Below are positions 1 through 14,050 of a stretch of 64,000 bases of DNA, piece by piece. The notes beneath the pieces were generated by a model. The model was not told the DNA's origin, made no database searches, and worked only from the letters and a program-made list of their open reading frames with translations. This stretch comes from Erythrocercus mccallii (taxonomy: Eukaryota > Chordata > Aves > Passeriformes > Dicruridae). Position numbers and translations under genes: made by a program. The stretch's first letter is position 1; each line of letters opens with the position of its first letter. The DNA is taken from NCBI GenBank assembly GCA_013397435.1, contig VZRG01000030.1, forward strand, positions 1,011,477-1,075,476, read 5' to 3'.

Positions 1-3000
1 GAGTTCATGCTTTCGGTCTTCTTAAAACAAGACACTATGAAGACATGGTATGTCCCTGATATGGCCCTGCTGCTCCTCTCCTCTTAACTATGATTAGTTG
101 TTTTCTTCTTACCTCAGTTTCTGGGAATAGGATAAATCCTCATCTAACTGAATAGGAAATGAGACTGTGAAACAGTGCACAGTGAAAAAATAACTTCCGC
201 CTGGATCTGGGACCACAGAGAGAGCATCAAGAGCAAAGCCTAACAATAGACAAACTAAAGGAAAATGGGTCATTTAACTAAAGGCTGTTGTTTGATATAA
301 GCACCATTACAACTCCCCAGCCTCTGAGGTGTCAGCTAGAGGTTGGTAGCACATTACACACAATGCCATATTTCATTGTGTTCACCTTTAGTGAACAGTT
401 AGCAATATGATGTTCTTGTGCACTTCTGGCATGACTTTAGCCCTTCCCAAACTTGGCACCATCTGTTCTTCACTGAGGATTTTTTCCTCTGTAGGAAACT
501 TAAACTTGCCTCTAAGATCTTGCTGATTGATGAAGCTACAAGAACGTCATGATACACACTTTCTGAATTAACATCTCTGCTCTTCCTTACCTTAAGAATC
601 TTATCAAAAAGGGATTTATGGCACACAGTTCTCCCTTGCTCCTATTACATGCTTTTCATTATTATATAATGCTACTGTTCTGCTATAAACATCTTTTTGA
701 TTGTGCAGAAGCTTTACTACAAAAGTTCTATTAAAGACAGTGAGATAACTTTTGTATAACCTTAGCAGAGCTTCCTCCTTCAAAGGTTTTTTTTTTAATT
801 AATATTGTATATATGCTTCAACCTGACCTATAATCCTTCCTGTATAAAGATTCTGTCTTCGTTCCACAAGTGCAAACTTCCAGTAATCTGTAATAACAAT
901 GAGCATTTGCAGTTGCATACATAATGCATTTTTATTTTAAATGCAACGGCAAAGCCAGCTGTAGAAAACTCATTCTATTTAACCTGTGTTATTAATGACA
1001 CAACGCAGAAGAGACAGTCCAGTGGCACCATTAAAGCCTTCATTAATGGCACCGGTAAATTTAAGAAGGTGACTTTTTCCATAAAAACTATACTGTAGTA
1101 ACGAATTAAAAAATTAAGGATAATTTGATGTTCCACTGTGTTTTTCCTAGTCACTGTAATTGTGTTAGGATTGTACAAAACTATCAAGCTGTCACTATAT
1201 ATATATATATCTGATCTGATATAAGACCTGATCTTTTTCTAAATTATGTCTAAATCAGCAGAGCTTACATGTCTCTGTAGCTGTGTCCTTATGCCAAGAA
1301 GATAGGAAAGGTTCTATATAGACTGAGAAACTCACAGGTCAGCAAATTGTTTTTTACACCTTGCCTGTGTGCTCTGCTAGTCCCAAAAATTTCAGTCTCA
1401 TATTTACATCTAACCAGACACATATGTGTTATGCCAAGCTGCTCAGTTGTAAGCCCCTTCCTGAACTCTTTGAAGCAAAAATACTGTGCACAAACCTTCT
1501 GTTCCCTCAAAGAAAAGAAACTCTTTTTGAAGAGGAAACATAGCAAACAGAACAAACCCTTGTCGGCCCTGAGGTCAGGTCACCTCAGTGAGTATCTGTA
1601 AAGACTAGAGACTGTTTCTGTTCCTTCTTTCCCAGAGCAGCCACCTTCTAAGGAAAAGTCCCAACAAAGCAACAGCTTTGTGACAATTGCACACATCCCA
1701 ACAGGAACATCAATTATTTTCAACACCATTTTTTAAAACACATGCCATGGGAGGAGGCAAAGTGTATGTGTATTACTCCAAAAGATAACATTTCTTTTAG
1801 TGTTAAGGAAGCTGTGCCAATCAGCTCCGTGGAGAGTACTTAGTGTATCAAGTAGCAGATTAATTGTCAGTTGCACCACACAATTTACTTTTAGTGAATG
1901 CATCAGAATGTAACTGCATGAATGCATATTGACAAATGACTGGTTCTTTGTAGTCCTGCTGAATAGCAAAGGCTGTCATAACAAATTGCTGCTGTTCAGG
2001 AACAGGTATCTAGAAAAAGCTGATGCAGACAACACTTATGGCTGTTGCCCAGCACTTTACACAATAGAAGAAAAACACAATTGTTTTCTTAACATTCATA
2101 GTTCTGTCATTCAACCCTAGGAATTCTTTTGCCATTCATGCAGACATAATGACCCTTACCATAGGAATTTCAGCAGTATTTTAAAACAGCATTAAAGGTT
2201 GGTTTATGCACACCTGTACTACTGATGCATAGCTGTGCTGCCCATATATGATGTCATACTGCAACCTCATTACTCCATAGGAGCTACGATTTTTTTGGAG
2301 GAAAAGTCATCTCTGAAGGACCACATTAAAATTCGTTGATTTGTCAAGAAAAATGTGACCTAATATTCATCTCTTCTGAACAACAGTTTTATTTCCATTG
2401 ATAATAGTCTGTACCGTTTATGGTATTAAACAAGGATGATATTTCAATCTCCTCTGTCCAGAAGGATGATGATCTAGGTTTGACCTAAATCAGTTAAAAA
2501 GGTTATATCTTTGTCTCCTCAATAAAATATAAATATAATTATTTTTAAAAGTGATATTTATTCCCCTTGTTGGCAGTTATAACTGACAAATAATACAGAA
2601 AAAAGGAAACAGAAACTCATCTAATTAACTGAATTCCTATAACATCATCTTTAATTGCCTTAAAGAACAATTCCAATGTTAGGAAGTGTGCTGTGTGATT
2701 TCTTACCAGTACCCCTGACTTCCCCATTTCATAGACTTTATATTGACTTTAGATTAGACATTATACCTTGAACATTTACATTAGCCAGAAAATTCACTCT
2801 CCGGTTTTCAATTTGGCCAAAGAAATGTTCTCCTACTTCCTATATCTGCCTGCCTCAAAAAGATGAAAGCCTTCTCCATCCCACCTAGTGTGGCAACAGG
2901 AAGGTTAAAACGCAGATGACAATGGGTCTGATTCTGACAGAAAGTACAGGTGTGTGCTCAGTATTTGCATCCTTTCAGACATAAAAGGATGACACATAGC

Positions 3001-4990
3001 CTTAGGAGATCAAACCATGGGGTCTGCTCACAAGCAGCCCCACGTGGAAATTTTGGCTCACTGAGAATTGCAAGCCTGCAGTAGGCATGGGGTCTCATTT
3101 AAGAAGAATATCCATAAATGTGCACGTTTACTTACATAAACTTAACTTGCACTCCTCATTTGAAGAAAATAAGTCATTTCTTGGGGCATTTTCCTAACTA
3201 AAAATAGATAAATTAAATCATCCTGCTGCCCTTTTCTCTTCTCATATTAGGCACAGAGACAGATCCTTCATGCCATGTAAAATGTTGCCAACATAGCCTA
3301 GTTTAAGAACAGTCCCTAAAGGCATACCTGATCTTGGTATCTGCTCCTGTCAACAACCCAGGGGTGTAAGTCTCTCAGGTCTCTCTACTGCTTTTCTTAA
3401 GCCCATTGGTAACACTCACATCAGGTACCCTCTTCCTCTGCTTCCTTAAATATTTGAGGACAATATCTCTGATAAATGGATCCTTTGCAAGCCCCAAGAT
3501 GATAACTGGCATTTTATGTCCAAGAGTAAACATAGAAATACAGATGTGTCCCATCCTACTAATAAAAGTTCTTAAAATTACAGATTATTTTCTTGCAGTA
3601 CTTGAAAGTAACATACCAAAGACTTACTAAACTCATATTCATAGGTATAAATAAGTTTTGAGAGAATTTTTCCATATTTTCCATAAAATAAAAACTAGAT
3701 ACTTGGTATGAACAATATACCTTGTACCCTGTCAACAAATATCTAGTACAACGGATGCATTCACAGGAATAGAAGTCTCACACATTTGCAGTAAATATTT
3801 GCTTACCAAGTGCCAAACCCATGGGGAGGGTCACAATGAAATCTGATTTACCTTCCTTTTTACAGCTGTCTTGTCATTTAATCATAAAGGAAAAAGAATA
3901 GGATACAATTTTAAAAGGTCAGTTACTCGTAAGTAAATGGTTGATGACAGTCCACAGAAAGAGCCTAGAAATACCCCACAGGCTGAAATATGCTTTATTA
4001 AGTTTTTGAGTGATTCCATGCAAAAAACTGTGTTCAAAATACATTCTGATTATTTATAAGCAGCAGGAATTAAATTGGACAATTACATAGTCAATACTAA
4101 TTAACTCACTTGTTAATTGGTGTTTTTTTAATATTCTGTATTCTTCAGACATGTGCTAATGTGTGCATATGGCAAGGTTGTGACATCACGAAACAAGCCT
4201 GAATATAGTTGCGACAGCTAAGTGTTTAAAACCCAGATAAGAGAAAAATTATGTTTTAAAGATGTTATTTCACTTTTTCTTCAGATCAGTTTATGATCCT
4301 TTTCATTCCATTGCCAAAATGCACACAATCCTCCTTGTAGCATCATCAGATCTATTTTCTTACTCTACCTTCACATATTTGAATTATTTTTAAGGGCAAT
4401 CTCAAAAATGTCTTGAATTAGGATTATTTGATTTGAGAATATGTAGGGTATCCATTTAACATATGATTATTTTTAAAAATTCATATATTCTCCTTGAACA
4501 CTACTTTTAACATAGCTTTTGTCTGTCAATGTGCATGCTTGTAACACTAAATATTCCCTGCAGAAATATTTAAGTCAGACATCACAACCTATATTTCTAC
4601 TATTTTCACATCAAAGTAGCAGAATAAGCCTTTTTTAATTTAAATTATATTTTTTCTGAACAAATTAAAAAATAAAAAATAAAAAAGAAAAAGGAGTGTT
4701 TGAATATTTTTGGCCCATCTGTAGCAGATTAATGAGTTTGATGCAGCAACCAACTATTGGCTCCCTAGGTTTTCACCCTTTCTGCTTCATGTGATTAGTT
4801 CATTCAACAGGTTTTTATTTTTTCCTTCCTATAACACCAAAATCACATACCCACTGAACACTCTTTCCATACCTACCACCCATAATATTTCTCCCAGCTT
4901 CTATCTATCCAGATGGAAATTTCTATATTCAAGTGCAATTTAATTTCCCTTTCCAGCCAGTCCTCACTTTTTGAGTACAGTGTCGCTGCA
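1..4990. other. AT-rich noncoding DNA, no gene seen
   Basis: I see no exon-like frame, RNA gene or recognisable mobile element here. Open frames are under 90 codons, often overlap on opposite strands, and lack both splice-site context and any recognisable domain. Local features are a short (TA)n run at 1196-1210 and A/T-rich runs near 4620-4690. The stretch is CpG-poor, as expected of methylated vertebrate intergenic or intronic sequence. Confidence 0.6.
1196..1210. repeat. (TA)n microsatellite
   Basis: A short uninterrupted alternating TA run. It is followed by CTGATCTGAT, itself a two-copy CTGAT repeat. Confidence 0.8.
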
Positions 4991-4993
4991 ATA

Positions 4994-5175
4994 TAATAGA
5001 ATCATTAGAATAGAATCATAGAATCATGAAATGGCCTAGGTTGGAAGAGACTTTAAAGATCATCTAATTCCAGCCTCCCTGTCATGGACAGAGACACTTC
5101 CCACTAGACCAGCTTGCTCAGAGGTCCATCTAGCCTGCTCTTGAACACTTCCATGGAACATCCACATTGTCTCTA
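4994..5175 (-). mobile_element. CR1 LINE 3'-end fragment, minus strand
   Basis: On the plus strand this reads as a degenerate AGAATCAT-type octamer tail (4994-5027), then CCTAGGTTGGAAGAGAC and CTTTAAAGATCATCTAATTC. That is the reverse complement of the standard avian CR1 3' end: the ATCTTTAAAG/TCTTCCAACC block followed by the ATTCTATGAT-type tail. The element therefore lies on the minus strand with its 3' tail at the low-coordinate side. It is severely 5' truncated, as is typical of CR1: the match fades after about 5175, and no reverse-transcriptase frame remains. Substitutions throughout suggest an old, inactive copy. The 5' boundary is approximate. Confidence 0.93.
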
Positions 5176-5180
5176 TCACA

Positions 5181-8100
5181 TCAAAGTTGATTTATCTTTA
5201 GAGACTGACACATGGCTGTATTTTTTTCACAACAAAACTGTCATCAGACCTTTAAAAACTTTGTTTCTGTAAGCATGAGGCCTTAGGTCAATACTAGATT
5301 TCAGACATCAGCTCTGTACATACTTCTAGATAAAAAGAAGTTATTTCCCTGATCTCTCTGGTGACAGTGAGGAATATTTGGATCCTTTTTGAAATACCAA
5401 TGCAAGCTATTCCTCAAATATCACTGTCTTATCAAGAAAAAGGTAAGTCATCCTCTCTTTAAAAAGAAGGTGTTTATAAAGAGGTGTGGGGTATATTTCC
5501 CCTGTGTACTGAAATTCCTAGTAATGATGCTCTGGTTAGTCTGTAGCCACACCAACCCTCTGGGTCCTTACCCCAACCATTTCCATCACTGGCCTTACAA
5601 ACATTCCCAGCTGGCCTAGTACTCAAAAAGATATATCTAGATGTCTTCAAAAAATATTAGGGTGACACACCGTTTTATATTAATGTTGGCTAAACAGCAA
5701 AGTCTCTGAAATGACTTTGAGGAGGTGGGTTTCTTTTGGACAACATCACACAAAGGTCTTAGTGGCATGACAGACCTTGAAACCTGCCTCTCCCCTGTCC
5801 AATTCAAAGGCCAGCTGGCTGGTTCTCTCCCAGGATGAAAAGCAAATTTAGAGATCATTCCTTCCCAGTGCAGTTGTTGACAATATTGATATATTTTTAA
5901 AATAAATTCATTTTTAATAAATCTTTATTTTTCTAAACTAGAAGAATTTTACCAAAAATGTTCCCTCCACAACTGTGGTAACCTCATTCCATTACTGTCA
6001 GTGTTCATTGGCTGGTTCCCTTACTCTGACACCCACCAGATAATTTTATTCAAAAGCACTCAGAAACTTATCATATATTTTGAATTGGATTTCAATATTA
6101 GCCCTATCACATATGCAGAGAATTCTAGAATTTAAATATTTCCTACATTAAGGATACTGTCTCAAGGCTTTTTTCTCTCGAGCAGTGCTAACACTAGAAA
6201 AAAAAACAAACTCCAACAATATTAAGGGAGAGGAAAGATTTATTCAAAAAAGCTTGAAATTATTTGGCCTGTAGGATCTGTTTCAATATGAAAAACATTT
6301 CTGCACAGAAATATGCATATTTTCTTTCCCATATGCAGAAAAGTAGCACAATCTTCAAGAGGTATACAGCATCTGACTTTCAATACCTACAGCCTCTTTT
6401 GCTTAAGGAAAAAAATCAAAGCTACTCAAAGCCCTGGGTCACATCTTCAGTTAGCCATTTCACACGCAACTTTTGAAGAAGAAAAAAAAATTGCATGGGT
6501 CTAATCTAAACCCTTTGAAGTAATTTTTTGAGGTTCAATGGACTTTACAGCAGGAGTTTGAGGTTTTTTGTTCAGAGTACTTTTCTCCTCTTATATTTTT
6601 AATTTTTTTTTAAAAAAAAAATTATTTCTTTTATTTCAATAAAACCCTTCAATTCCATAATTCCACAATTCTAGAATTTTTCTGGACCGGTAAAAACCAC
6701 TTTTTTTTTTTGTTATCAAAATCTATTTTTTCCCACTATCATATAAAATACTTACATTCTGCATGAAATACCAAAGATGAAATAGAACTTAAAAAGAACT
6801 GCTGAAAACTTATGAATTACAAAACCCACTTTGGTTGATTTATCCTTTCCATGACTGATGCCACTGTAAAGCCCCATTTTCTGAAGGTCCAACATATTGA
6901 AGGAAAAAGCTTCAAAATTTATGATAAGCATGAGCTATTCAAAAGTTGAAGCAGAGGGGTCCTTTGCTAAGCAAAGGCTCCCAAAGACTTTATTGCCTGC
7001 CACCAGTGATTCCCTGTATGACAGGGAGCAATCAACATCTCTGCTGCAGACCACTTCCTTGGTAAAACAAACTGCAATACATTATCTATGCTGGCAATTT
7101 GAGAAGGTGGGAGAGGCAGATCAGTTGTTTTTACAATTTGCAAAAATACATCTGGTCTCGAAACTTAGAGTCCTCTTTTCTTCCTCCCATAAATTAAGGT
7201 ATATCTAGACTTAAAACAATATATTAAAAAATTAAAAGTGTTGTCAGCAAAACACTCAGGCTTCAAGATGCTTAAGAAAGATGAAAAGAAAGCAGAGGTC
7301 TTCACTGTGGTGCTCAGAAGACCAGGGCAGTGAATCTAGGCAAGAAAGAACTTAGATGAAAATGTCATATCTACTCCACAGCTCCAAGCAGAGAGGTTTG
7401 AAGTTTCCAGGGTGACAGACACAACTAATATTTGATGCCAGGTTTGCGCAGTACTTTAAGATCCACACTTGGAAAGGGGAGATACGCATCCACAGCACTT
7501 CCACTAAAAGTACCCAAGGCATCTCAGCTGCCTTGGTAATTCCAGGTCCCTTTAGCTTTGGAGTTATGTAGTGTTCAGCTACTATGGAAACACATTTTAT
7601 TTTAAGTACTTTTGTCAATAAGAACACACAGTATATTGCATGTCTCAGCTGCCAGAATGACTTATGCCCTTTTTACTTTGATGTGAATACATGTATTTAT
7701 GCAGAAATGGACAAGTTGGTAACTTCTTATATGACTGACTGTGCTCATGGCATGAATAGTCAAGTGAGAACAGCCCACTTACTTTAACAATAATAAATTA
7801 GTCTGTCTGATTCAGAGAGGAAGTAAGTGGGAGAAAAGGAAAGCAAAAATTAAAGTTTTGTGCTGCTCTGCTGAAATTCAAGCCAAACAATCTCCACACA
7901 CCCATGCATATAAAAAAGAGGCTCTGGAGAAGTAGAAGATCTATAGAAAAAAATTTTTAAGATCCAACTGGCCCTTGGTTGTGAAGGAAATGAAGATTGA
8001 GCAGCTGCACTGACATTTCATTTCTGGATAGCAGAGGACTGTGGTGACTCACTCCTCATTGCTATGCCAGCATTCCTCTTCTACACAAGTTTTGATTAAG

Positions 8101-11100
8101 GTTAAAAGCAAATGAGAAGGCAATGCATTTCAACTTGCATCAGTGTGGCACTGATAAGTTGCATGAGTAAGTGACCTTCCACAGTGGCCCAAACGAAAGC
8201 GTTCTTGTTTGGATAGCTCAAGAGCAAGTATTTCTCATGAGAAATTCAGAAAGGGCATGCTATATAGAAATGAAATTAGGTTTTACTCTTGCACTGCAAA
8301 ATTCTATAGAGCCTACATTCACAACTATTCATGTCATATAAAAGAATGCCTGAATTATCATGCACAATGAAATATAAATGGCAAATATAAAAAACTAATA
8401 TGGTATATGATGAACTAAGTGTGGAGATAAAAACAGACACAGCATAATCAGTACCTGCCTCAGGTAATGATAAAATTTGATCAAGAAAGAATAGGTCTGT
8501 ATGTATGCAGGATATTAGTCAGAGCTCAAAGTGAAATATTAGTCAGAAACTAAGGCTTCCTTAGCAAAGTATGTAAGGCACAGAAAAGCTGTGTAGGATT
8601 AGCCAGAACATTTTGTGCTAAACTTCAAGTCCTGCAGTTGGCACCTTTTCAGGTACACCTCATGTTAGATCTTGCTCAGGAAAGATATTGGTTTCCTTAC
8701 ACACAGAAAACACTGGTCTTTCAAAAGACCTTTTGGGCTTTTCTCAAACTCCCACCCACACCACTCTAAAGTAACCAGGCAGGTACAAAACCTGTCCCAG
8801 ATACCACCCAGCTCTTGAGGAAAGCTCATCTAAACACCATCTGTGCAACAAAAGCTGTTACCCATGCCCTGGACTCTGTCCCAGAAGATACTTCCCTGAG
8901 CTTCCCATCTCTCTTACCCTGATCCATTTCTTGCCTTGGAAAAACAGGGCTAATCCCATTCTCAGTGGAAGTCACCACAAGCCACATCTGTTAAGTGCAA
9001 GAACAGCTGACCCATGAGGGAAAGACGCCTTCCTGCACACAGTGACACTTAAATCACACTTAAATTAATGTAGCATCTGCAAGAGTCAGATCACTGACCA
9101 AGCAGGAAAACACAGGTAGGGACAGCATCAGTTCCTTTCTGTGGAGTAATTCTACATCCATCAGCTAGGGAACATTAGTGTTTGACCTTATAGTTTGTGG
9201 GGTTGGAGAATTTTCATACAGACTATTCCAGAATGGGATATTGTATCTGTTTCATTCTTTAGCAGCACAAAATCACATAACAGGAGAGCTGAGAGTGTCA
9301 TTGTTCAGTGTTCTAATATCTTTGTGACAGTTAAAAACAGTGTTCCTTTCATTGCTTTTCATATACTTCCAAGTCCTGATATAGAAGTTATTGTCAGTCA
9401 CAGGAGTTTCCATGCTTATTAAATCTGTCACTGTCTTCTAATGAATGCACTTATAATGCTGGATCTTACAACTCAGGCATCTGTCCTTGAAACACAAATA
9501 GATGTCAAGATTTATTTTTCTTTTTCCCACATAGGCCTTTGAACAGATTTTATCTATTTACAATCTACAGTAAAAAACCTGGTAGTTTGCAAGAACTAGA
9601 TTTGAAACAGCTATGTATGAAAGCCAAAGATGTCATTTTTGTGTTATTAATCTTATGAGCCATCTGATTCAGTCTCATGAATGGAAGCTCTTGACAGAAG
9701 AACAGCTCTTCCTTGCAAGGTAAAACTTGTTTAGTAAAATCACACAGGTTCTACTTAATTACCTAAGTGTTCCTAGTAAAATATTGGATATTTATCCAAT
9801 AGCTCAAATTCTATTCTCAGCTTTGCAGAGATAAATAAGCCCTCAGTAACTTCTGTGGCCATCTATAGCTGAATTTGGCCAATCATATAAATCTTCACTC
9901 TTCTACACTATAGTGTACCTTGAGGAGGCAAACGAAAGCTGAAAAATGGGTAGGATTTGCTTTCTTGTTCCAACGTCAGCTTGTTGGCTGCAGGTTGTAC
10001 AATGAGATGACATGAAACAAATGGAGTGAGGCTGAAAATCCATTGTACTTAAGAGTGCACAAATAGGCACTGAAGTACCAGTTCTCTAAAGACTGGGGCT
10101 ATTTATGTCCTTTCCTATACATCAACAATATTGTGTTTTCGGTTTTGTTAGGTTAGCCTAACACACCTCAAGCTACAATCCCAGACATATGAGAAAAGGG
10201 AGTTGGAATGTTCTTGACCATGCAGGTCCTCCTGCACAAATCCACAATTAATGCATCCACAGTGTTAACTAATTGCCTGTAAACATCCCCAAATCACCAC
10301 ATTGTCCATCTGTTTCTTTCTACCTTGTTACAGATTTAAAAGACTTACAGATGGAGAAAAGACAGCCTCATCTTCTTCCCAAACACTCTAACACAGTGCA
10401 GAGCAGAAAAAGACATGTTTGGAGGCAAGAATCTTAAAATTGTATTCCACAAGCAACTGAGTCTGCAAAAATCAACCACAACCCAAACGTGTCCCATCTA
10501 TGGGCATTGCTGTTCAATTTCCATTTCAGTGACTGACAGCACTTCTCTTTACATACGGCCAAGGAACCACAGTGAGAAAACACTCCTGTATATGGGGCAG
10601 AGGGAGGGGGAAAGAAAATTGAAGGCAAGGATGAAGAGAAAAATTCAAAAACAAATTTCTTGCTACCGGAAGGGCCAAGAACAGAGGAAAGTACTGGTAT
10701 TCCCTCATATGTGTGGAAATGGATCTGGTGGCTGTTGGTGTGTTTCCAAGTGAGTTACAGAAACCTGCTTTCTAGTATAAGGCAGAATGACTGATGAACG
10801 GCTGCTACATGATCACTTGTAATTGCAGTGAACTACAAACAGTGAGTTACAGTCCTCAGTACTATGACCCACAGATGCTCAGCTCACCTTGAACTCTTGT
10901 CTGATGAATACCTAGTTCTTACTTCACCTCTCCTAGGGGGTGCATTTCTTCTCTCACATTTATCAGAGCTAGCATTTAAGGTTCCATACTGAAACACATA
11001 AAAGAAAAGCCATCATCCAAATGTTGTGTCACAGCTTGGAGGGGAGCCTCACATCTTAAAAACCTGACAAAAAATCTGGCACAGTCTGCATGCAGACATT
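5181..11100. other. AT-rich noncoding DNA, no gene seen
   Basis: No mobile element or exon that I can recognise. The longest open frames (91-112 codons, for example 6897-7208 plus and 10415-10753 plus) show no signal peptide, domain or splice context. A T9/A10 palindrome lies at 6601-6623, and long T or A runs occur at about 6700-6710. Confidence 0.55.
6601..6623. repeat. T9/A10 inverted repeat
   Basis: AATT followed by a T run, an A run and AATT-type symmetry: T9 at 6603-6611, then A10 at 6612-6621, flanked by AA and TT. It could form a small hairpin or act as a rigid nucleosome-excluding A-tract pair. It may simply be slippage-generated. Confidence 0.7.
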
Positions 11101-11107
11101 ATCTGAT

Positions 11108-11157
11108 ACATATACACACACAAACACCACCACCACCACCCCTCCCCCCCCCCCCAC
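11108..11157. repeat. Compound C-rich simple repeat: (CA)n, (CAC)n, poly-C
   Basis: A TATACACACA-type start passes into (CAC/ACC)n and then an almost pure C run ending near 11155. Only A and C occur over most of it, with a single T inside the C run. Likely a polymorphic microsatellite and a hard-to-sequence site. Confidence 0.9.
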
Positions 11158-14050
11158 AAGGCTGCATTTATACATTCACAATCTTTCTCAGTCCTTTGGC
11201 ATTTCAGTCATCTGATGGCATTTACCTTGTCCTGTCAGGAAGCACGTCGCAGGCCTGCTGGCTCAGGAGCAGTCAGTCTCAGGGTTGCTCAGTGTGTGCT
11301 TCCTCTGGTACACTGGGGACATGTTCTCAGACATGACTCAACCGTCTAGGTAGTCAAGATGACACACAGCACAATAATGTGTAACCCAGTCAAGCACCTA
11401 TCCTAGCAATCTGCATGCTGTAACCAAGTTTTTTAATCCTAAAAATTTTCCCATAAATAAGCAGAGAAGTGTTTTAACTGAAGTAATTCTTACTAGAAAC
11501 ACAGATTCCCTGTCTGCTCCCAATATAAACTCTTTCATCCTTTTTCTTCCCTTCACCTCATCTATCTCCACCATCAGCAGGCTTACATGCTTTTCCTCCT
11601 CTATAAAACATCCTATTTCCAGGAAGGAGAGGGTAGAAAAGGCCATACTGTGTGACCGCATCTTCTGAGTTTCTGTTTTACACCTGCTGTGTCTTTCTGG
11701 TGCCATGCATAAAAATGGTGGCCAGAGCAAGGAGGAGGAGTCTCAATGCATGGATCATGATTGGAAAGTCAGTCTGCTCACTCCACCATTACCACATTCT
11801 GGGGTCTGACCAAGGTCCAGCAGATCCCTAACTTAGGGCTCTCTAGCTTCTAGCATCTCAGCTCCTTAGATGTTTGGACAAATTTGCCACTTCCATGTAG
11901 GATTATCTGCCTTTCATGGCCTCATCTGTTTACTTGCAGCACCCTGCAGTCTGGGGCAAACTGTTAAAGACATGCACATCCCCTTTTGAGCCAGTACTGG
12001 AGCAGGATACTCTTCATACACAGACTTTATCTTCATCCTTTGTATTGGATGCAAGACTCTAGTTGGCATTCAGTGTTTCAATAATTTTTGGATGGGATTA
12101 ATTCTTAGAAATGGAAGAGAGAGATGAAAAACAAAAGAAAATGTTACTGTTTGTACCTGTTCCAAGACCTCTCTTCTCCTCCACCTTTTCCCAACATCTA
12201 CTGTATTCTTCCTTTCCCTTGTCAAGAGTAAACCAAAACCATCTTTAAGTCCTGCTGGCGTGCTGGGATCCAGAAATCCAGAAGGATAAAAAGAGATATA
12301 TCAAGTGCCATAAAGTCATTAAAGAGACTAAAGCTGAGCATGTGAGACTCCCAGCTCTGTGTGGGCTGCCAGTACAGGTGAATATGGGAGATGAACAAGA
12401 AGAGCTGGTGAGACTTCAATCACAAGCACAAGTATCCCCTGTGATGAATGGGAGCTGGCCTTAGTCCAAGTGTTCAGGAAGGGCCTAAAAGATTTCTCTG
12501 AACCAGGTGCTTGAAGCATTGTCACCACAATAGCCCCCAGTGGTGGCCCAAAAGAGAAATACAAACATATCATAAGTCAACAGAGTATGGCTAGCTTGAG
12601 GCAAACCTAACACTTTGAACCAGCTTTGCTGGCATGTTCTAATATTCTTTTCTTACTCACAGTCTTTCCAAGGGCCTTTTCTCAGCCCTTGCTTATGGCA
12701 TGTCAGGCTGCTGACAGATGATGTATTCTCTTCCCATTGAGTTGCCTTAGAAAATTGAGTGAGTGATCTCCAGAGGCAAACTATTTTGTTCTGGATTTAA
12801 ACTGAGCTGTCCAACCCAGGCTAAGGGTCCTTTTTTAACTCTCAGAAAAGAAGAACCTACTACCTCAAAACTGAGGCAACAGTTCATGCAGCAACATGAA
12901 AAAAGAAATAGAGAGGAGGCTTCAAGAGAAAGGGCTCTGAGAGTTTTGCACAAAGAAATTGTAGCAACTCTAACATTGAATTCCCCAGCTGAAAGTGATA
13001 CTGCTTTGAGACATTAATGTACATCCTTTATCTCTGTGACATTGTCATGTTTATAAATTAATAAGGAAGCTGGCACAGAAAACAGGTCACCCATGAGCTA
13101 GATACAGGTAAAATCTAGAAACTAAAATTTAAGTTACAGGAAAATTAGGTAATATAAATTATGCAGAAGAATTTGTTTCAAGGTTCTCCTACGGATATTT
13201 TTGTTCACTTAGAAAAATAAATGTAGCCAGTACAAACCAGGAATTTATTAACAATCTAAATCTGGAATATGTATGATGGAAAATCAATAAAATATTAGCT
13301 ATGCATAGATAACAATGCAATTTATGGTTTTAAATCAGTAAGTTTATGGTAATTTGGAAAACAGAAAAAGGCATAAGGTAGTGTTAATAAATCTTATCTC
13401 AGCAGCTGAGAAGTCTTTAGTTGTGTGAGGTTTTGCTCTAGGAGAAAGTTCCAGGTAACTTAAAAGCTTAAGGAAGAGGTGTTTAGATAGCACTGCTGTT
13501 TCACAAAATCAAGTATTTTGATATTAATCAGCTAAGTTAGGATTCATCTTACCTACCTTTAGAACCCAGTGTTCACAGCTAAGATATTCATGGAGAAAAA
13601 AAGGTGCTTTTAAGACTTAGGTCACCTGATGAAATGTAGACTTTTGCTTCAGAATGAGATAAATCATGTACTAAAAAACCCCTATTTATCTCTATTGACC
13701 ACAGAAGGACTCTAGAATATCTGAATTGGATGCAAATACTTCCAATATAGAAATCTGCATTAATCATAACTCTACTGAGCTCCAAAGCAATTAATTGTAG
13801 AAAAATATCTTGGAACTTTTTGGGTTTTTCTATTTTTTTAGAATTTCTTATGAGAAACCACACTCCCTCTCCCATTTAGTCCCTCTGCCTTCTTTTATCT
13901 GTATTGTGAAATTTCTTATGGTCCTCTGAAGTCTGCTTCTTATTCTTTTCATAGCAGGTATAATCTCATAAAAGACATTAAATATATTTAGGGCAAACTA
14001 TATGAAGCAAGAGTACATCTGCTAGCTCAGTGATCAAAGAAAGAGTCCCA
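11158..14050. other. Noncoding DNA, no gene seen
   Basis: Unremarkable mixed-composition sequence. Open frames such as 11398-11730 (minus, 110 codons) and 12763-13017 (plus, 84 codons) overlap frames on the opposite strand or lack any recognisable motif. I found no repeat family. Confidence 0.55.

Noticed and set aside
399..626. Minus-strand exon ending at an AAG|GTAAGG donor (GT at about 589-590)
   Set aside because: The donor is strong, but there is no pyrimidine-rich acceptor upstream and the peptide has no recognisable features. An isolated donor is common by chance.
11108..11157. CRISPR-like or other structured repeat array
   Set aside because: It is a simple CA/CAC/poly-C microsatellite, and the genome is vertebrate.
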